DNA of 64,000 bases, from assembly GCA_036250195.1 (NCBI GenBank), contig JAVHZZ010000002.1:277092460-277156459 (forward strand), written 5' to 3'. Positions 1 through 12,060 of this stretch are shown piece after piece; position 1 is the first letter of the stretch, and each line of letters starts with the position of its first letter. Both the position numbers and the translations under genes were made by a program. Origin of the DNA: Mixophyes australis. Lineage: Eukaryota; Chordata; Amphibia; Anura; Limnodynastidae. The notes below the pieces were generated by a model that saw nothing but the letters and a program-made list of their open reading frames with translations, was not told the DNA's origin and did no database searches.

Positions 1-401
1 CTAATCAAAAAACATAGTTTGCAACTTTCAATTACATGTAATATTATATCTTAGTGATACTTTTAACTAATTCTCATTGTCTTAAAGAAAGAAAATAGCT
101 GACCATGTTTGTATAAAGTACAGATTACAGGCTACAGGAGGTTACACATTAGAAACATTAGACATTTGATATATTTTAACCAACTATATTTCTCATATTT
201 TACTACATCCGACGATACTTAAAAGAAGGCGGGGGCCCGTACTGGGCCCAATTTTTTCTGAAGGCGGCCCTGGTGCTATGTTATGTACAGGTCTGAGACA
301 TGTTACAAAGTAAATATAAAGGTGTGATTTTTACTTACATGCTTTGATGTGTTTTATTTCCACGGCTAATATCAGAGCTGGTAGGAGTGTCTGTACTGAA
401 T
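1..401. other. Intron sequence, mostly unassigned
   Basis: AT-rich intron of ACACA. The segment 222-275 reads GGGCCC, A/T-rich, then GGCGGCCCTG. It resembles 10586-10625, so it may be the end of a short hAT-like repeat. Nothing else was recognised. Confidence 0.4.
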
Positions 402-752
402 AGGCAGCACGGTGGCGTAGTGGTTAGCACATCTGCCTTACAGCACTGGGGTCATGAGTTCAATTCCCGACCATGGCCTTATCTGTGTGGAGTTTGTATG
501 TTCTCCCCGTGTTTGCGTGGGTTTCCTCCGGGTGCTCCGGTTTCCTCCCACACTCCAAAAACATACTGGTAGGTTAATTGGCTGCTAACAAATTGACCCT
601 AGTCTGTGTGTCTGTCTATGTCTGTCTATGTGTGTGTGTATATTAGGGAATTTAGACTGTAAGCCCCAATGGGGCAGGGACTGATGTGAGTGAGTTCTCT
701 GTACAGCGCTGCGGAATTAGTGGCGCTATATAAATAAATGATGATGATGATG
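402..752 (+). repeat. V-SINE (tRNA-derived SINE), well preserved
   Basis: The head is tRNA-like, with an A box near 409-423 (GGTGGCGTAGTGG) and a B box near 459-470 (GTTCAATTCC). The body carries the V-SINE core (TGTGTGGAGTTTGTATGTTC and the following GTTTCCTCC blocks). The tail has TGTAAGCCCCAATGGGGCAG, then GGCGCTATATAAATAAATGA with a GAT repeat end. That tail matches the 3' end of the L2-like LINE at 16037-17486. Known biology of such SINEs is RNA polymerase III transcription and mobilisation by a partner LINE. Two other copies (35638-35806 and 61075-61390) occur in this window. Confidence 0.88.
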
Positions 753-755
753 AGT

Positions 756-1071
756 TACACAGCACCTGAGGAGACTTCCTTTAAAAGCAAAGTGGGAGTG
801 TTGCCTGTCAGTCACCCAAGGCTGTGGGAGGAGTCACAACTATAAAAGCCTGTACTGTGCAATTGTGCATTGAACCGATGCCAGTTAGTGGCTGGCAGGT
901 AGCGAGGGAAACTGCTGTATAGCCAGATGTAGGATGCCTGGTGTCGTCCTGACAGTTGTTTGCTGATATTGTGATGCAACAATAAAGCGCCATTTAATAT
1001 GCAACAAGAAATTGTTCGTGTGACTGATGTCTGCAGGGTGCCTGTGTGACAAGAAGGGTGATCCTGCTACA
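756..1071 (+). mobile_element. Probable solo LTR of an LTR retrotransposon
   Basis: The layout looks like an LTR: a TATA-like ACTATAAAAG near 839, a polyadenylation signal AATAAAG near 980, and an end reading CCTGCTACA near 1071. No protein-coding retroelement sequence follows. The start is uncertain (TG at about 750 or TGTTG at about 799) and no clear target duplication was found. Confidence 0.4.
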
Positions 1072-1156
1072 ATATATTGATCTATCAAGTCACAAGTGAA
1101 CGGAGTGGCACTCCAAAGAAAAATTTGAACTGGGGGCAACAGAACTCATAAAAAAT

Positions 1157-1335
1157 TATGGGAGGAATTCAATTTCCGGGGAAGTGGCAAGCGGTCATCG
1201 CTGGCAATTACAGTACAAATCTCAACTTGTTTTTCCCTCGCACCTTATGACTGGAGATTTCTGTCAAATCTTCGCCACGGAGTGTCTCATGGACGTTCCG
1301 TAGACATTTTGCGACTAATTGAAATTCCCCCTATA
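1157..1335. mobile_element. MITE-like element with AATTC-type inverted ends
   Basis: The ends are inverted: GGAGGAATTCAATT on the left and AATTGAAATTCCCCC on the right. The flank TTAT/TATA is compatible with a short target duplication. It has no coding capacity. It may be related to the copies at 1897-2095 and 45484-45709. Confidence 0.5.
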
Positions 1336-1469
1336 TGTTCTAAAGGCTTACAACATAAACATTATAGGCATAATTCACCATGTCCTAAACAATTATGTAT
1401 GCAGATTCATGAATTCGGATTGTGATTTGTAGGTGCAAATATACCCACACACAACATGTGAGAAATTAC

Positions 1470-1583
1470 CTGAAGATTTTCAATGCAAAATTGATGCCCA
1501 TACATATCAATGGCAGATAAGAAAATTGATTCCACTTGGTTATGCCGAAGTTCATATGAAGGCAAATGTGAAGCTATAAGGAC
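1470..1583 (-). CDS. ACACA: ACACA exon: central domain (most 3' exon visible)
   Basis: This phase-0 exon has 114 nt, 38 codons. It begins [20 protein letters not shown] and ends [11 protein letters not shown], identical to mammalian ACC1 over this stretch. The acceptor is CCATCAG and the donor GTAATT. The following exon (KLILSETSIFDV in mammals) was not found left of this point and should lie outside the window. Confidence 0.98.
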
Positions 1584-1701
1584 CTGATGGAAATAAAAAA
1601 AAAGCACATCAAAAAAAGTTCAAGTATGTGAAGTGTGAAATATGTGCTCAGAAATCTCTTGAAAAACTGAGTAGCAAAGGATTTAGGATGAAGTTATATA
1701 C

Positions 1702-1815
1702 CTGCCGGGCCCGAAGAGCCACTTTTGCATTAGTTGTTTTACTTAGCTGGGTGAGTTCTGTCAGGATGTTCAGCAGTTCATCTGTTAAAGTAGGGTCCCG
1801 ACCACACAACTGATC
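1702..1815 (-). CDS. ACACA: ACACA exon: central domain
   Basis: This phase-0 exon has 114 nt, 38 codons. It begins [20 protein letters not shown] and ends [20 protein letters not shown] and [10 protein letters not shown] are ACC1-like. The acceptor is TTTTAG and the donor GTATAT. Only 118 bp of intron separate it from the next exon. Confidence 0.97.
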
Positions 1816-1896
1816 CTAAAAAAGAATGACATTTAGACCAATAAAAAGACCCAGGCTTGCAACATTATTCACGATTTGTTGTGGTAAAAGATTTAT

Positions 1897-2095
1897 GGGG
1901 AAATTCAATTCTGAAGTACGGCAGGGTTAAACCTATTACCGTTATTATGGTAGTGTTAACTCGGGAGCTGCAAGGAAAAAGCCGCCGTTAGAACTACCGT
2001 AATAACAGTAATTATGCGCACTATTACCGTAATAACGGTAAAAATGTGCAGGCCGCGTTACTCTTAACAGTAATGCGGCCAATTGAATATGCCTC
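1897..2095. mobile_element. MITE with GGGGAAATTCAATT ends
   Basis: The left end GGGGAAATTCAATT is inverted relative to AATTGAATATGCCTC on the right. The interior is rich in palindromic TTACCGTAATAACGGTAA-type units. Both flanks are TTAT, a possible 4 bp target duplication. The superfamily is not assigned. It lies 80 bp upstream of the acceptor of the exon at 1702-1815. Confidence 0.6.
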
Positions 2096-3026
2096 TTATA
2101 CTAATCCCAAGTACTATACAATGTTTCTGATTTTGTTATGCCCAGTGTTATAATGTATAAATTGTATTCACGTCCCTGTCTCTTGAATCTTGGATCCTCC
2201 TGTTTTCCAGTCCTGTAGAAAAAAGGCCTGACCTGGCAGTACTTAGTGGCCATATTACTACTAGCATAAATTGTCATAATGATGAAGAATTTCTGTGATG
2301 ACAAGGATATTGGAACTGGATTCAAAAATAGGTGTATTTAATCAGTTGGCAGAGAACAAAATGACACAATCACATTTGATTTATTCTCATTCTGAAGACT
2401 TTTTCATAGATCACTGCTTTAACATAATAGCTTCACCTTCTTTACCATATTATGAAAAAACAAAAAAACAAAACAGCTGTGTAGCCAGTAGACGGCACTA
2501 GAGCCACATCTAACATATGCAAGACTATCATATACAATACGTAGAGGGTCTAAGGTTATGGATTCATAAATAATATTGAGCAACAAACAGAGAGCCAAGT
2601 CAGTTGGTATTAGGCTTGATTTCAATTAAAAAAAATATTATAGGATACAGCTATATAATGTCAACCATTCTCATATATCAGACAATGTGTTTTTCAGATA
2701 TACATAATATTTCAAATCCCAAAGAGAAAGAATGAGTTTAAAACATAAAACATATGGTTACGATTTCTTAATAATATAAAAATAATAATATGTAAAAATG
2801 CAATGTTCCCAACACTACTACCTGGCATATTAACAACTATATATTTTACATATTGTTCAGATGTGGCTGCCTGACTATGGCTATTTGAAATTACATGATG
2901 TCATAATTTTCACTGACTATGTAAAACAACACTTACAAGCTTGTAAGGCAAACCCACAACCAGCAAAATCAAGCCCATATATTGAATTAGCACACTAAAT
3001 GATATAGGACCATCATCATTTTTAAC
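2096..3026. other. Intron sequence without recognised features
   Basis: AT-rich intron; I see no exon, repeat end or conserved ORF here. Confidence 0.5.
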
Positions 3027-3335
3027 CATACTTGCCTACTTTTTAAATCTGTACTCCGGGAGATCGGAGTACAGATCATGTGACAGAGGGTAGGAGGGGG
3101 CGTGATGACATAATTACGTAACTGTAGCCCCTCCTCTACCATAAAATACAGAAATTCAAGGTATTGAATAGAGGGGGGGTGGGGAGCTTAATGATGCGAT
3201 TAAGCTCCGCCCTGCGCTATTCAATGCCGTGAATTTCGGCATTTTACAGGGTCCGGGAGGTTTCCCTACTCTTCCGGGAGTCCAGGAGGAAAATTCGGGA
3301 GCCTCCCGGAAATTCCGGGAGAGTAGACAAGTAGG
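3027..3335. mobile_element. hAT-type MITE, copy 1 (CATACTTGCC ends)
   Basis: The element begins CATACTTGCCTACT and ends in the inverted TAGACAAGTAGG, with several internal GC-rich CCGGGAG repeats. It is flanked by the 8 bp duplication TTTTTAAC at 3019-3026 and 3336-3343. Eight-base duplications are typical of hAT transposons. No transposase is encoded, so it would need one in trans. A second copy of the family is at 34627-34919. Confidence 0.85.
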
Positions 3336-3343
3336 TTTTTAAC

Positions 3344-3933
3344 TCATGTCTGACTAGGATTTACTCAGACATGGGTTTAGTTGTAATAAAAGAATACAAC
3401 ACACCCTGTCACTGCTACCTTTAGTATATTTTTTCAGTCATTTCCAAAATTAAAGAGAAAGTAAAGTCACTGTGATATATTTGGTTAGATAGGAGGCCCT
3501 AAATCAAAACCCTAAGCCAGCTTACAAACCATTAGGTTCGCCCCTGTAAAACTCTTGCTTTCAAACAACTGCAGCCCGTCTGACTCCTTTACTGAAACTA
3601 TCCACACGGGGGAAATGCCTCCCCTCTCAAAATTACAACCAGTTGCCTCAAATTCAACTTTCAACCCCACAAAGACAAAGTGTGGATGGTTTGCATGAAT
3701 GCAAATATTGTTATGCAAGCAGCCACCACCCCGCCGCTGCTCTCTCTACTGGGTCGAATATCTACCAGCATTCCCTGATAGCTGTTTGTGCTCACATCCT
3801 ACACTAAAACGATAATACTTTGTTCTGATAGTTGCTGTGAGTGGGACCTGGTGGCTGCATATGCAACCGATACCTGGGGAGAGAAAACAGGAGACATTAC
3901 CACATCAGGTAAGTATTATCTGTCATAAGCCTC
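3344..3933. other. Intron sequence without recognised features
   Basis: No exon or clear repeat was recognised. Confidence 0.4.
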
Positions 3934-4180
3934 TGCACATTAGTCTTGGCGCTAGACATGTCTGTGCAAATTAGCATTGGCGCGAGATATGGCTGTGCAA
4001 ATTAACATCGGCGCAAGATATGGCTGTGCACATTAGCAGTGGCACGAGATATGGCTGTGCACATTAGCAGTGGCACGAGATATGGCTGTACACATTAGCA
4101 GTGGCACGAGATATGGCTGTGCACATTAGCAGTGGCACGAGATATGGCTGTGCACATTAGCAGTGGCACGAGATATGGCT
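3934..4180 (+). repeat. 31 bp minisatellite, about 8 units
   Basis: A 31 bp unit beginning TGCACATTAGCAGTGGCACG and ending AGATATGGCTG is repeated about eight times. The left units are diverged (TGCAAATTAGCATTGGCGCG), while the right five are nearly identical. This pattern suggests recent expansion at one end. Confidence 0.9.
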
Positions 4181-4620
4181 CTGAAAATAGGTATGATTCC
4201 CTCCAGAGACTGCCTTGCTGTTTAACGAATAGCAGCAGTACATGAAAGCTGCTGTGCAGACATATGCATTCGGCGTGGTTCAGTAAACTTATAGTAAGGC
4301 AGTCTCCATGATACAACGAGGGAAACAGTCAATATAAACAACAATATGGTACGTGATGCACCAAGATACACTTTCAAACCATCTTCTATACTATACACTG
4401 CCGGTGGACTGTCCGGTGGCTGGTCCCTCCTCCGGGACCAGCTACCTATCATGTTGGCCGCGGATCCTACTGATCCATCCCCCCTATCTACATGTGACCT
4501 ATCAGTGAAAGGGCAGCTGTCACATGGGACGTACACCACATGACAGGTGCCGTCCCATGTCAGAAGTGCTGCAGACTGTACGCGGAGGGAACAAGGTAAG
4601 TGTGGGGAGAATTGTGTGTG
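4181..4620. other. Intron sequence without recognised features
   Basis: Ordinary intron. ORFs on both strands overlap each other and show no family resemblance, so none was called. Confidence 0.4.
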
Positions 4621-5130
4621 TGTGTAGGCCAGTGTGTTAATGTAGTGTGTGTGTGTGTGTGAGTGGTGGCCAGTGTTTTAATATAGTGTGTGTGGGAAGG
4701 AGGGTCTTAATATAGTGTGGGAGAGAGGCTATTTAAGTGCTGGTGGGGACTAATTATTTGTGGGGTGATGGTGGGGCTACATAATTTAGTAGTAAGGCCT
4801 ATTAATTTAAGGATTTGTAACGGGACCTTTAATGCTGGGGTGGTTTGGGGGCTATTAATTGTATATGGGGCTAATTTTGGGGAATATTACTATTTATTAA
4901 ATGTGAACATGAATTATTTAATGCCGGTCATGGTTCTGTAAAATGGTTATATTTGTTAAACGAAAGTGCAATTTAATTTATTGCTGGGGCTGTTTGGGGG
5001 TAGGGAAATAGGTTTATATATCAAATGAAAATACCATTAATTTAATGTTGGGTTTGGTTGGAGGAAAACAGATCTATTTAGCAAATGTGAATATTATTAT
5101 TTTAATGTTGGGGCTGGAGGGAGACCTAAT
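4620..5130 (+). repeat. Degenerate GT/TTAATG-rich tandem-like region
   Basis: Short TGTG runs are followed by irregular repeats of motifs such as TTTAATGTTGGGGCTGG and ATTATTTAATG. It looks like an old, decayed satellite. Unit length cannot be fixed by eye. Confidence 0.4.
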
Positions 5131-8100
5131 TATAAAACATGGGTGCTATCGATATAACACTGGGACTGGTTGGAGTTTTCTAAATTTTATGTACCCATTT
5201 TTTTTTCCAAGTAGGATTCCAGGATCCAGACAACCAGCAAATGAGCTTAAGTAACCAGCAGCCACAAGTGGTGAAAGTGACAAGAACAGGTAGGAGAGAG
5301 CAGGACAGTTGTCCAACTGTCCTGAATCTGGTGGGACAGTCCCAAATTTGGGTGACTCTCTCGCTTTGGACAGTTGTGAGGTATGTCCTCCTTCACTGTG
5401 TACTGCACGTGAAGGCAGAACTGTGTGCATCTAACAGTAGTGCACACAGTATTGCCTGTGTATTTGTCTAAAATGATAACCATGCTACATCATAGGGAGT
5501 TACCTTGTCTAAAGTGCCCAGGCCCCCCAGAGCCTTAATCCAGCTCTGAGCCTGGGCATAAAAATATATATACACTTTCCATCTAAAAAAGTCAAAGAAC
5601 TAAATCTTTACAAAGAAAGACTGGGCTGCCTCAGTAATATGTTTGTCTGTCTCAGTTACATTTTTTTAACCTACAATAATTGGAGGTAGGGATGTCCAGT
5701 GCACCAAAATGGGGAGCCAGAGTGATGATGATCGTCTCTTATTATTAACTCTGAGCTGGTGTGAAGCCGAAGCTGAAGCTGTCATACTGGACCAGAGCTG
5801 AAATCAGGGTTCTTTCTAGCTAAAAATATTGAAATGCTGGTTAGACAATTTCATTAAATATACCACATTTACTTAAAATGGAAACTAAAGAAGCTAGAGC
5901 TTGTGAAATGTAGCTGGAGCAGGGGTCCCCTAAGCATCTGGACAGTTTGTGTTGGTTTGTAGCTAGGTAGCTGGCAAACCTAGAGCACAGCCAACACTAA
6001 ATGGCAGTTCCCAATAAACTCTGAGAGTGACAAGAATCTGGGCATTGATCATGCTCAGTAGTATGATATGACAAATTATTTACATGTAAATAGGTTAAAA
6101 ATTGACTGTATACATGTATACTGTCTAAAGCTAACCCCTCTTCAAATATAAAAAAAAATTACTCTATATAACAGAAGGATGCTATAAAACAACCTTCCCA
6201 TTTAAATGAATATAGTTGCAATGGGCATTGCAAACATGTAAGGGGAAAATTTAAACTACATTGTAAACCTTTACAGAAAACTGTAAAGCAGCATACATTA
6301 ATAATTATACACGGAACACACGAAATACAGGCACATTAATTGAATTTTTCTTGTCCTCACTCTCAGTCAGTGAGCAAAAGCCTGCAACCAGTTCCCTTAC
6401 AAGGCCTGACGTTTCCCTGTCATCCCTGTGTAATTACACACTTGAGTGGCTGGACACTGAAGGAAATTGAAGGTCTGAGCTTGGAACAGCTGCCATTTTT
6501 TTCTCTCCATCACGCAGCTATGATTGCTTGAGAAATGAACAGGCCCTGTTCAAAGCTACTCCAAAATTCTCAGAGGAAATACGGTCCTGTGTTCGAATAA
6601 TGAGATTCTTAAGGCAAGCGTTACTTGGAATCACACTACCTAACAGTGCACTCGCCCTGCTCACAAATTAAAACATATGAGATTCAAGCCCAGGATCACA
6701 GCCTTCATCATTCCTGCATTGCTTATATTTTCACTATTTCAATGGTGTAGTCTGGCATGCAAAATTAATAAGGGAGGTAATATAGGGAAGTCACTCAGTC
6801 ATACATGCAGATTTTGCAATTTATTTGTAGTCAACATACATAGATAGATTTACCCGCCACTATACAATGCTTAAATGCAGTTATTCCCAGGAAATGCAGA
6901 TAAAGACACAGGCACGTTATTGAACTGCAATTGCACTTGACCATGGCTCTACCGTGTGAGTACATGGAACTATTAGCAGAGATGTTTTCATCAGCATCAT
7001 AAGTGAACATGTAAGAACTACCAATGCACTGACAGATAATGTTCTCCTGAAAATAGTATAATGTCCATATCTGAGTTGATGAGATTTACAAGAAAGGAAT
7101 ATTATTTTCTATAGATTGTGGTTGATTAGTCTCCAATTAAAGGTGTCGGGTGAACTAAACAACCATAATTTGTAAATATAAAATACTGGCAAAAAACACT
7201 ATATGGCAACTATGCATGCATTTTATAGACTGTATAGCTATTGCCAGACCCTCTATATAGAAACTATGCAGCTATGCATTCACAATATAGGTCACTATTG
7301 GGCAAAAGGTAGTTCTCAATGGGAGGTCATGCCGAAGCGCTGACCAGTGCATTTTCCCTTTGGTCCATTTGCTAGAGATCCTGCTGAAACAGAGGAACAG
7401 CAATACAATGTATGTGTTTAGCTGGTGATGTCTTCTCACCAGATTGATTGGACACTCATAGGTTCACTTACTACAAGGGTTGTGAGCACCCTTCATATTG
7501 CTTCTATGAACTCATAGTGTGGTGATGCTTCTCTGCAAAGGGAATGTCCCATAGTGGGCCGAAAAGGCATTTGGGAGGCACTGAAACAAATCTAATGTCA
7601 AATAGCCACTAAAAATCCCCTGTATAGCATTATCACCATATAACCACTAGTGTGTCCACTTTAGCTAATGTACCAAACTTTGAAAGAACAAAGGAGTACG
7701 TTTCAGAAATAACTCCCACATGTCTCAAACATGGCATAATTAATCTCTCCTGTGCAGTTCAGATGCGGTGGTGTCGATTAATTAACCATTATAATTTAAA
7801 AAAAACACTGAAAATTAAGTACAGGTTAAAAACCTTTTTGAAAGCAAAAGCAAAGAGCAACAAAATAATAGCACATCAAACTGAATTTAACTATTAAAGC
7901 TAAGCACAAACCTAAATTGGTCCCATTGTCAAACCCTGTTATTTGTAATCCTAAAATCACATTATAAACAATAAAACTATGTCATTGATAATGTCAAATA
8001 GGACATTCCAGACATTATCTACTACAGTTCATCACTTACCACTGAAATTAAGCTCTGATTGATCCTAAAGGTCACAGTTACAAAAATTATGATAACCATG

Positions 8101-8800
8101 GCTGTTTATAGTGAGACTATCCAGCTATTGTCAATAAGCTGCAACAAATCATGATGCACTTCTGACTGCTTGACCATCTTTCACTGTCTGAAATAGAATA
8201 GATCTATTGCTAAGTCAGGTATAGTAGGGTACAGAAGAGCGGTCAGCCGATTGGTGAATCAGTGTAGGGTAGCAGTTGATGACAAGGACCAAAGGCGCCC
8301 AGCACGTACCATAGAGAGTGATGTATAGGTCAAATTTGGCAATATTTATCACTTTCAGTGACACCTGTGCTCAGAATCAATCATTATCATGATACTGCGG
8401 AGTGTCAGGATACCAGAGCAGAGGAAATATAGGAAACAGAAGATGGGGTTGAAAGAAGGCAACAAGGACACAGGAGAGTTTAAGGGGAAGAGTGTTAGAC
8501 AACAGATATGGGACACATGAGGAGGGTGACAGATTTCAATAGAAACCTAATTGGCAGGAAAGCCAAAGGTGTAGGGGGGAAGACAAGACACATGGAAAGA
8601 ATAAGGGAAGGGACAATCAGACATGAAGCCGGACAAAAGGAGACAGACAGACAGACAGGAGACATTGGGACAGATATCAGATAAGCAAGGAAGGAAGAGA
8701 CAAGGCAGCAGTGGGTAGAAATGGAGAAATTAAGACGGCAGTGTGACTGGATCACTATTAAATAACTTTTGGTAAAAATTTATTTAAAGCGAATAGCGCA
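5131..8800. other. Intron sequence without recognised features
   Basis: This is 3.7 kb of AT-rich intron. A purine-rich stretch occurs at about 8400-8750 (many AGGAGACA and GACAGACAGACAGACA units). No exon, conserved ORF or clear repeat boundary was seen. Confidence 0.4.
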
Positions 8801-8819
8801 GGGCACTTATTTATGTAAT

Positions 8820-9720
8820 TGCATTTGCACTTGTTTTCTTGTATTGTATGTATTCTGAGATAGGAAATCTTTATTTCTGAGACCAGGCTAGAAACTGTTT
8901 TTTCCTGTTTTCACCTTACTAAAGGATATGCCTTATTTCTGATGCATATATCTGATACAATAGGCCTTTGTGGATGGAGGTCTTGTGTGTATTGGGATGT
9001 ATTTAGTACGGAAGTGTCATTGTTTAGGATTTGTAAGGTTGCTAGTGGAAACCTCCTATTAGGCACATGTGCAAGGAAGTCTGATAGCAGGAATGGCTAA
9101 CAAAGTTTTGTAATGAGGTGTCATATCTGCTCTGGCCAAAGGCCCAGCAGGGGGTCGTTACTGTGTGGCCTTTTGCCAGAGTGAATTTCGTAGATAACAG
9201 TAAATTTTGTTAGCCTTGAAATGCATGTAAATCCATGTTTTGGGAAGCAGAGTACTTCCTGGTTCTAAAAATAGACTTTTTCTGAACTGTATAAAAGATA
9301 AGCTCTGTGAGCATGTAAGCGTTCTTCTGACTTCATCTGACCTGATCACACTGGTATCTTCCACCAGTGTGTTTGAGCAAAATAAACCATCTTGCTTCAA
9401 AGACCTGCTTGGAAACATCTTCAGTATTGCTGTTTTCCTGTTATCTACAAATTAGACCCTAAAATCTAATCCATTCTCCGGCTGACTCTGCGGTTTGGAC
9501 CCAAGCTTTACCAATACCAATGCTCTGCCTGCTACCCATGCAGCCTGGTCAGTGTGATAGGCCAGGGGGGATCCATTCACAGCAACCCGGATCCATAGTA
9601 AGAGGTCCGGAGTTACCAGTCCGGGTACACCAGCAACGAGGTACACTAGCAGCGTCAGTTACGCAGAAGAAACCCGGTTCTGGATGCCGTTATAGGAGTC
9701 CAGTGGTGGCAGCAGCTTAA
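8820..9720 (+). mobile_element. Probable LTR plus leader of an old LTR retrotransposon
   Basis: The segment has a TATA box (TGTATAAAAGAT near 9289), a polyadenylation signal (AAAATAAACC near 9379) and a T-rich end near 9448. This is the order expected for U3, R and U5. It is followed by a GC-richer leader containing CCAGTGGTGGCAGCAG near 9700. No gag, pol or env reading frame follows, so this is a remnant. Boundaries and family (gypsy or retrovirus-like) are undecided. Confidence 0.4.
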
Positions 9721-11394
9721 GCCCCTTAAGTGGAAAGAGTTAAAAAAAGGAGGTTCATGACCTTATCTAAAATCAGGAGGGGGTCTCTCCCCGATTGCTA
9801 ATTATTGTTCTACTAACTCTTCAATACAGTCTGAATGGCACCATCATTGCAGGTGGGAGACCACTGATGTCATGCTCTACTTCCACCCCTGTTACCACCC
9901 AAACTCTTCACACCACCAATAACAAGAGGACAATAAGCGGGGAGTTGACCCAGGTAGGAGGCCAGGATCGGATGTCTTGTGAGAAGGGACAAAGAGGAGC
10001 TGTCTAGGGGTGGGTGGTGGTTGTTGGAGGATCTTGAGTGAGCAAGGACTTGGACTGATTGAGAGTAACTGTATTCTCTCAGGACCAGAGAGGAATGCTT
10101 GACACAGATCGGACAATGTACCTCTAGGATGTTTTGTTACAACTCCATCAGGAGATACTCGCAGATTCTGGGGAATTGGTGAGCCTACATCGGAAGGGAG
10201 ACTAATACCCAGGGTCCCACCAAGCTGGTGAAGAGTTGGCCGAGGCTGGGATCAGCAAGATACACCGACCCACCTTACGGATCAGAAACCCTGGCCCACT
10301 TGGATTGCCAGCTGTGGATTTATTACCAGAAGTTTGGGCCTGCTAGGACTCTGTGCTTGGAGTTAACCTGCTGGGTATTTCTGTAATGACAGTGCTACAG
10401 GGCTCCATCCCTAGACTATGGGAGCCCTGTAGTAAATCCTCTAATGGGGATATATTAAATTATTCCTTACCTTGCGCTTATCACCTCCTAGGCACGCCCC
10501 CAATGACACACAGCCACACCTCCAATGGTATGGCCACACCCATTCGGCAGCACATGTGTTTCCGACTATAGGGAGGCCCCATGAAGTTGCTATACCGGGG
10601 CCCAAAAATTCTCTTGGCGGCCCTGATAGTAATGATATCAAACATGTACAACATCACAAAATTAGAATCCAGCAATTTTGCAGGGAACAATCTGTGAGTT
10701 GTGCAATTTTAAGGAACAGAGGCTTTTCATTTTGGTGTATGTGGCTATATGAAACAGCACAATGTTGTGTATTTTTTTTACATGAGTATTCATGCATACG
10801 GTTGAGGAATCTTCTCTCCCCCCCTTTAATCTCACATAGCAAGGAACTGATTAGGTCAGTGGTGTATGCTGGGTGAAGTTTGGACCCAAAAATTACACAT
10901 CAACAGATCAATAACCATTTCCTGCTCAGGGCTCCTGCCACAGACACAGCTAAGCAAATTCAAGGAACACATGGCTCTCTCACCTTTTTGTACCTCCCCT
11001 TGGAAACAGCAAGCCTTCCCCTTCTCCCATCCCCTCTCCCCCAAAGAGAAGATTAGAGTTTGGGACTCTATATTAGAATATGGAGACAACAAACAAAATA
11101 TGGGAGCACTGGGACACTTTATTGCTAATGGTGGAGACTAATTTGGACATGTAGATTTGGTTACGATGCATATATGAATAGCATATGGAGGTTTGTGTGA
11201 TATATATGAGTATTACACTGAGATTTGTGATCTAAGATACATATGGGAGCATATGAAGGGTTTTGTGATATATGTGAGATTTATATGGAGGCTGTATTTC
11301 TTTAAAATTTCCTGGGATTTTCACACACACAACAGTGTCTACAGTTCACAGAGAAGGTGCAAAACAGACAACATCTACTGAGCGTCAGTTCTGT
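9721..11394. other. Intron with possible retroelement leader and repeat fragments
   Basis: Positions 9721-10380 may continue the LTR-element leader. A short foldback is at 10396-10433 (CTACAGGGCTCC, inverted in GGGAGCCCTGTAG). The segment ending at 10625 (GGCGGCCCTG) resembles 222-275. No coding sequence was recognised. Confidence 0.35.
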
Positions 11395-12060
11395 AGGCGA
11401 AAATACCTTGTTAATGAGATCGGTCAGTAGTGAATGGCAAGAATAGTTGAAGTAGCCATGAAGGTGACCGTAATTCAAATAACCATGCGTTACAACAGTG
11501 GTAAGCTGAATAGCAGCTCTGAATACACAGCTTGGTTACAAGATAGGAAAAACGTTGCCTGGCCTGACAAATCTTGATTTCTACTGTGACTTGCAGATGG
11601 TAGGGTCAGAATTTGGCTTAAACAACATGAATCCATGGATCCATCCTACAATTTGTCAATGGTGCAGGCTGGTGGCGATGGTTGTGTAATGTTCATATTG
11701 AGCATTGTTTAAATGCCACAGCCTACCTAAGCATTGTTGCAGATCATGTGTATCCCTTAATGCCATATTCTCCTCATCTTCTATGGCTACCTCCAGCAGG
11801 ATAACACGTGACGGCATCTCAAGCTAGTTCCACAAACATGACAATGAGCTCAGTGTACTCCAATGGCCTCCACAATCACTAGCTCTCTATAGAATAGAGC
11901 ACCTTTGAGATGTGGTGAAATGGGAAATTTGAAGCATAAATATGCAGCCAACAAATGTGCAGCAACTGCATGATGCCATCATGTCAACATGAACCAGATT
12001 CTCTAAGGAATGGTTCCAGCGCCTTGTTGAAGCCATGCCACGAATTCAGGCTCATCTGTT
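11395..12060 (+). pseudogene. Tc1-like transposase fossil
   Basis: The DNA follows the Tc1-like transposase of fish and frogs: ACTCAAATAACC-like and CGTTACAACA near 11475-11495, GGAAAAACGTTGCCTGG near 11547, CAGATGGTAGGGTCAGAATT near 11596, CAGCAGGATAACAC near 11796 (normally the codons of the QQDNA motif), and AATGGCCTCCACAATCAC near 11860 (the WPPQSPDLNP block). The frame has several stops and deletions and the middle is shortened. A Tc1 transposase is about 340 aa with a DD34E core; this copy cannot encode one. Inverted terminal repeats were not located. Confidence 0.85.

Noticed and set aside
3934..4180. CRISPR-like array
   Set aside because: Units follow each other without unique spacers and the context is a vertebrate intron; it is a minisatellite.
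4222..4543. Overlapping ORFs of 65 and 105 codons on opposite strands
   Set aside because: No family resemblance; each is the other's shadow in ordinary intron.
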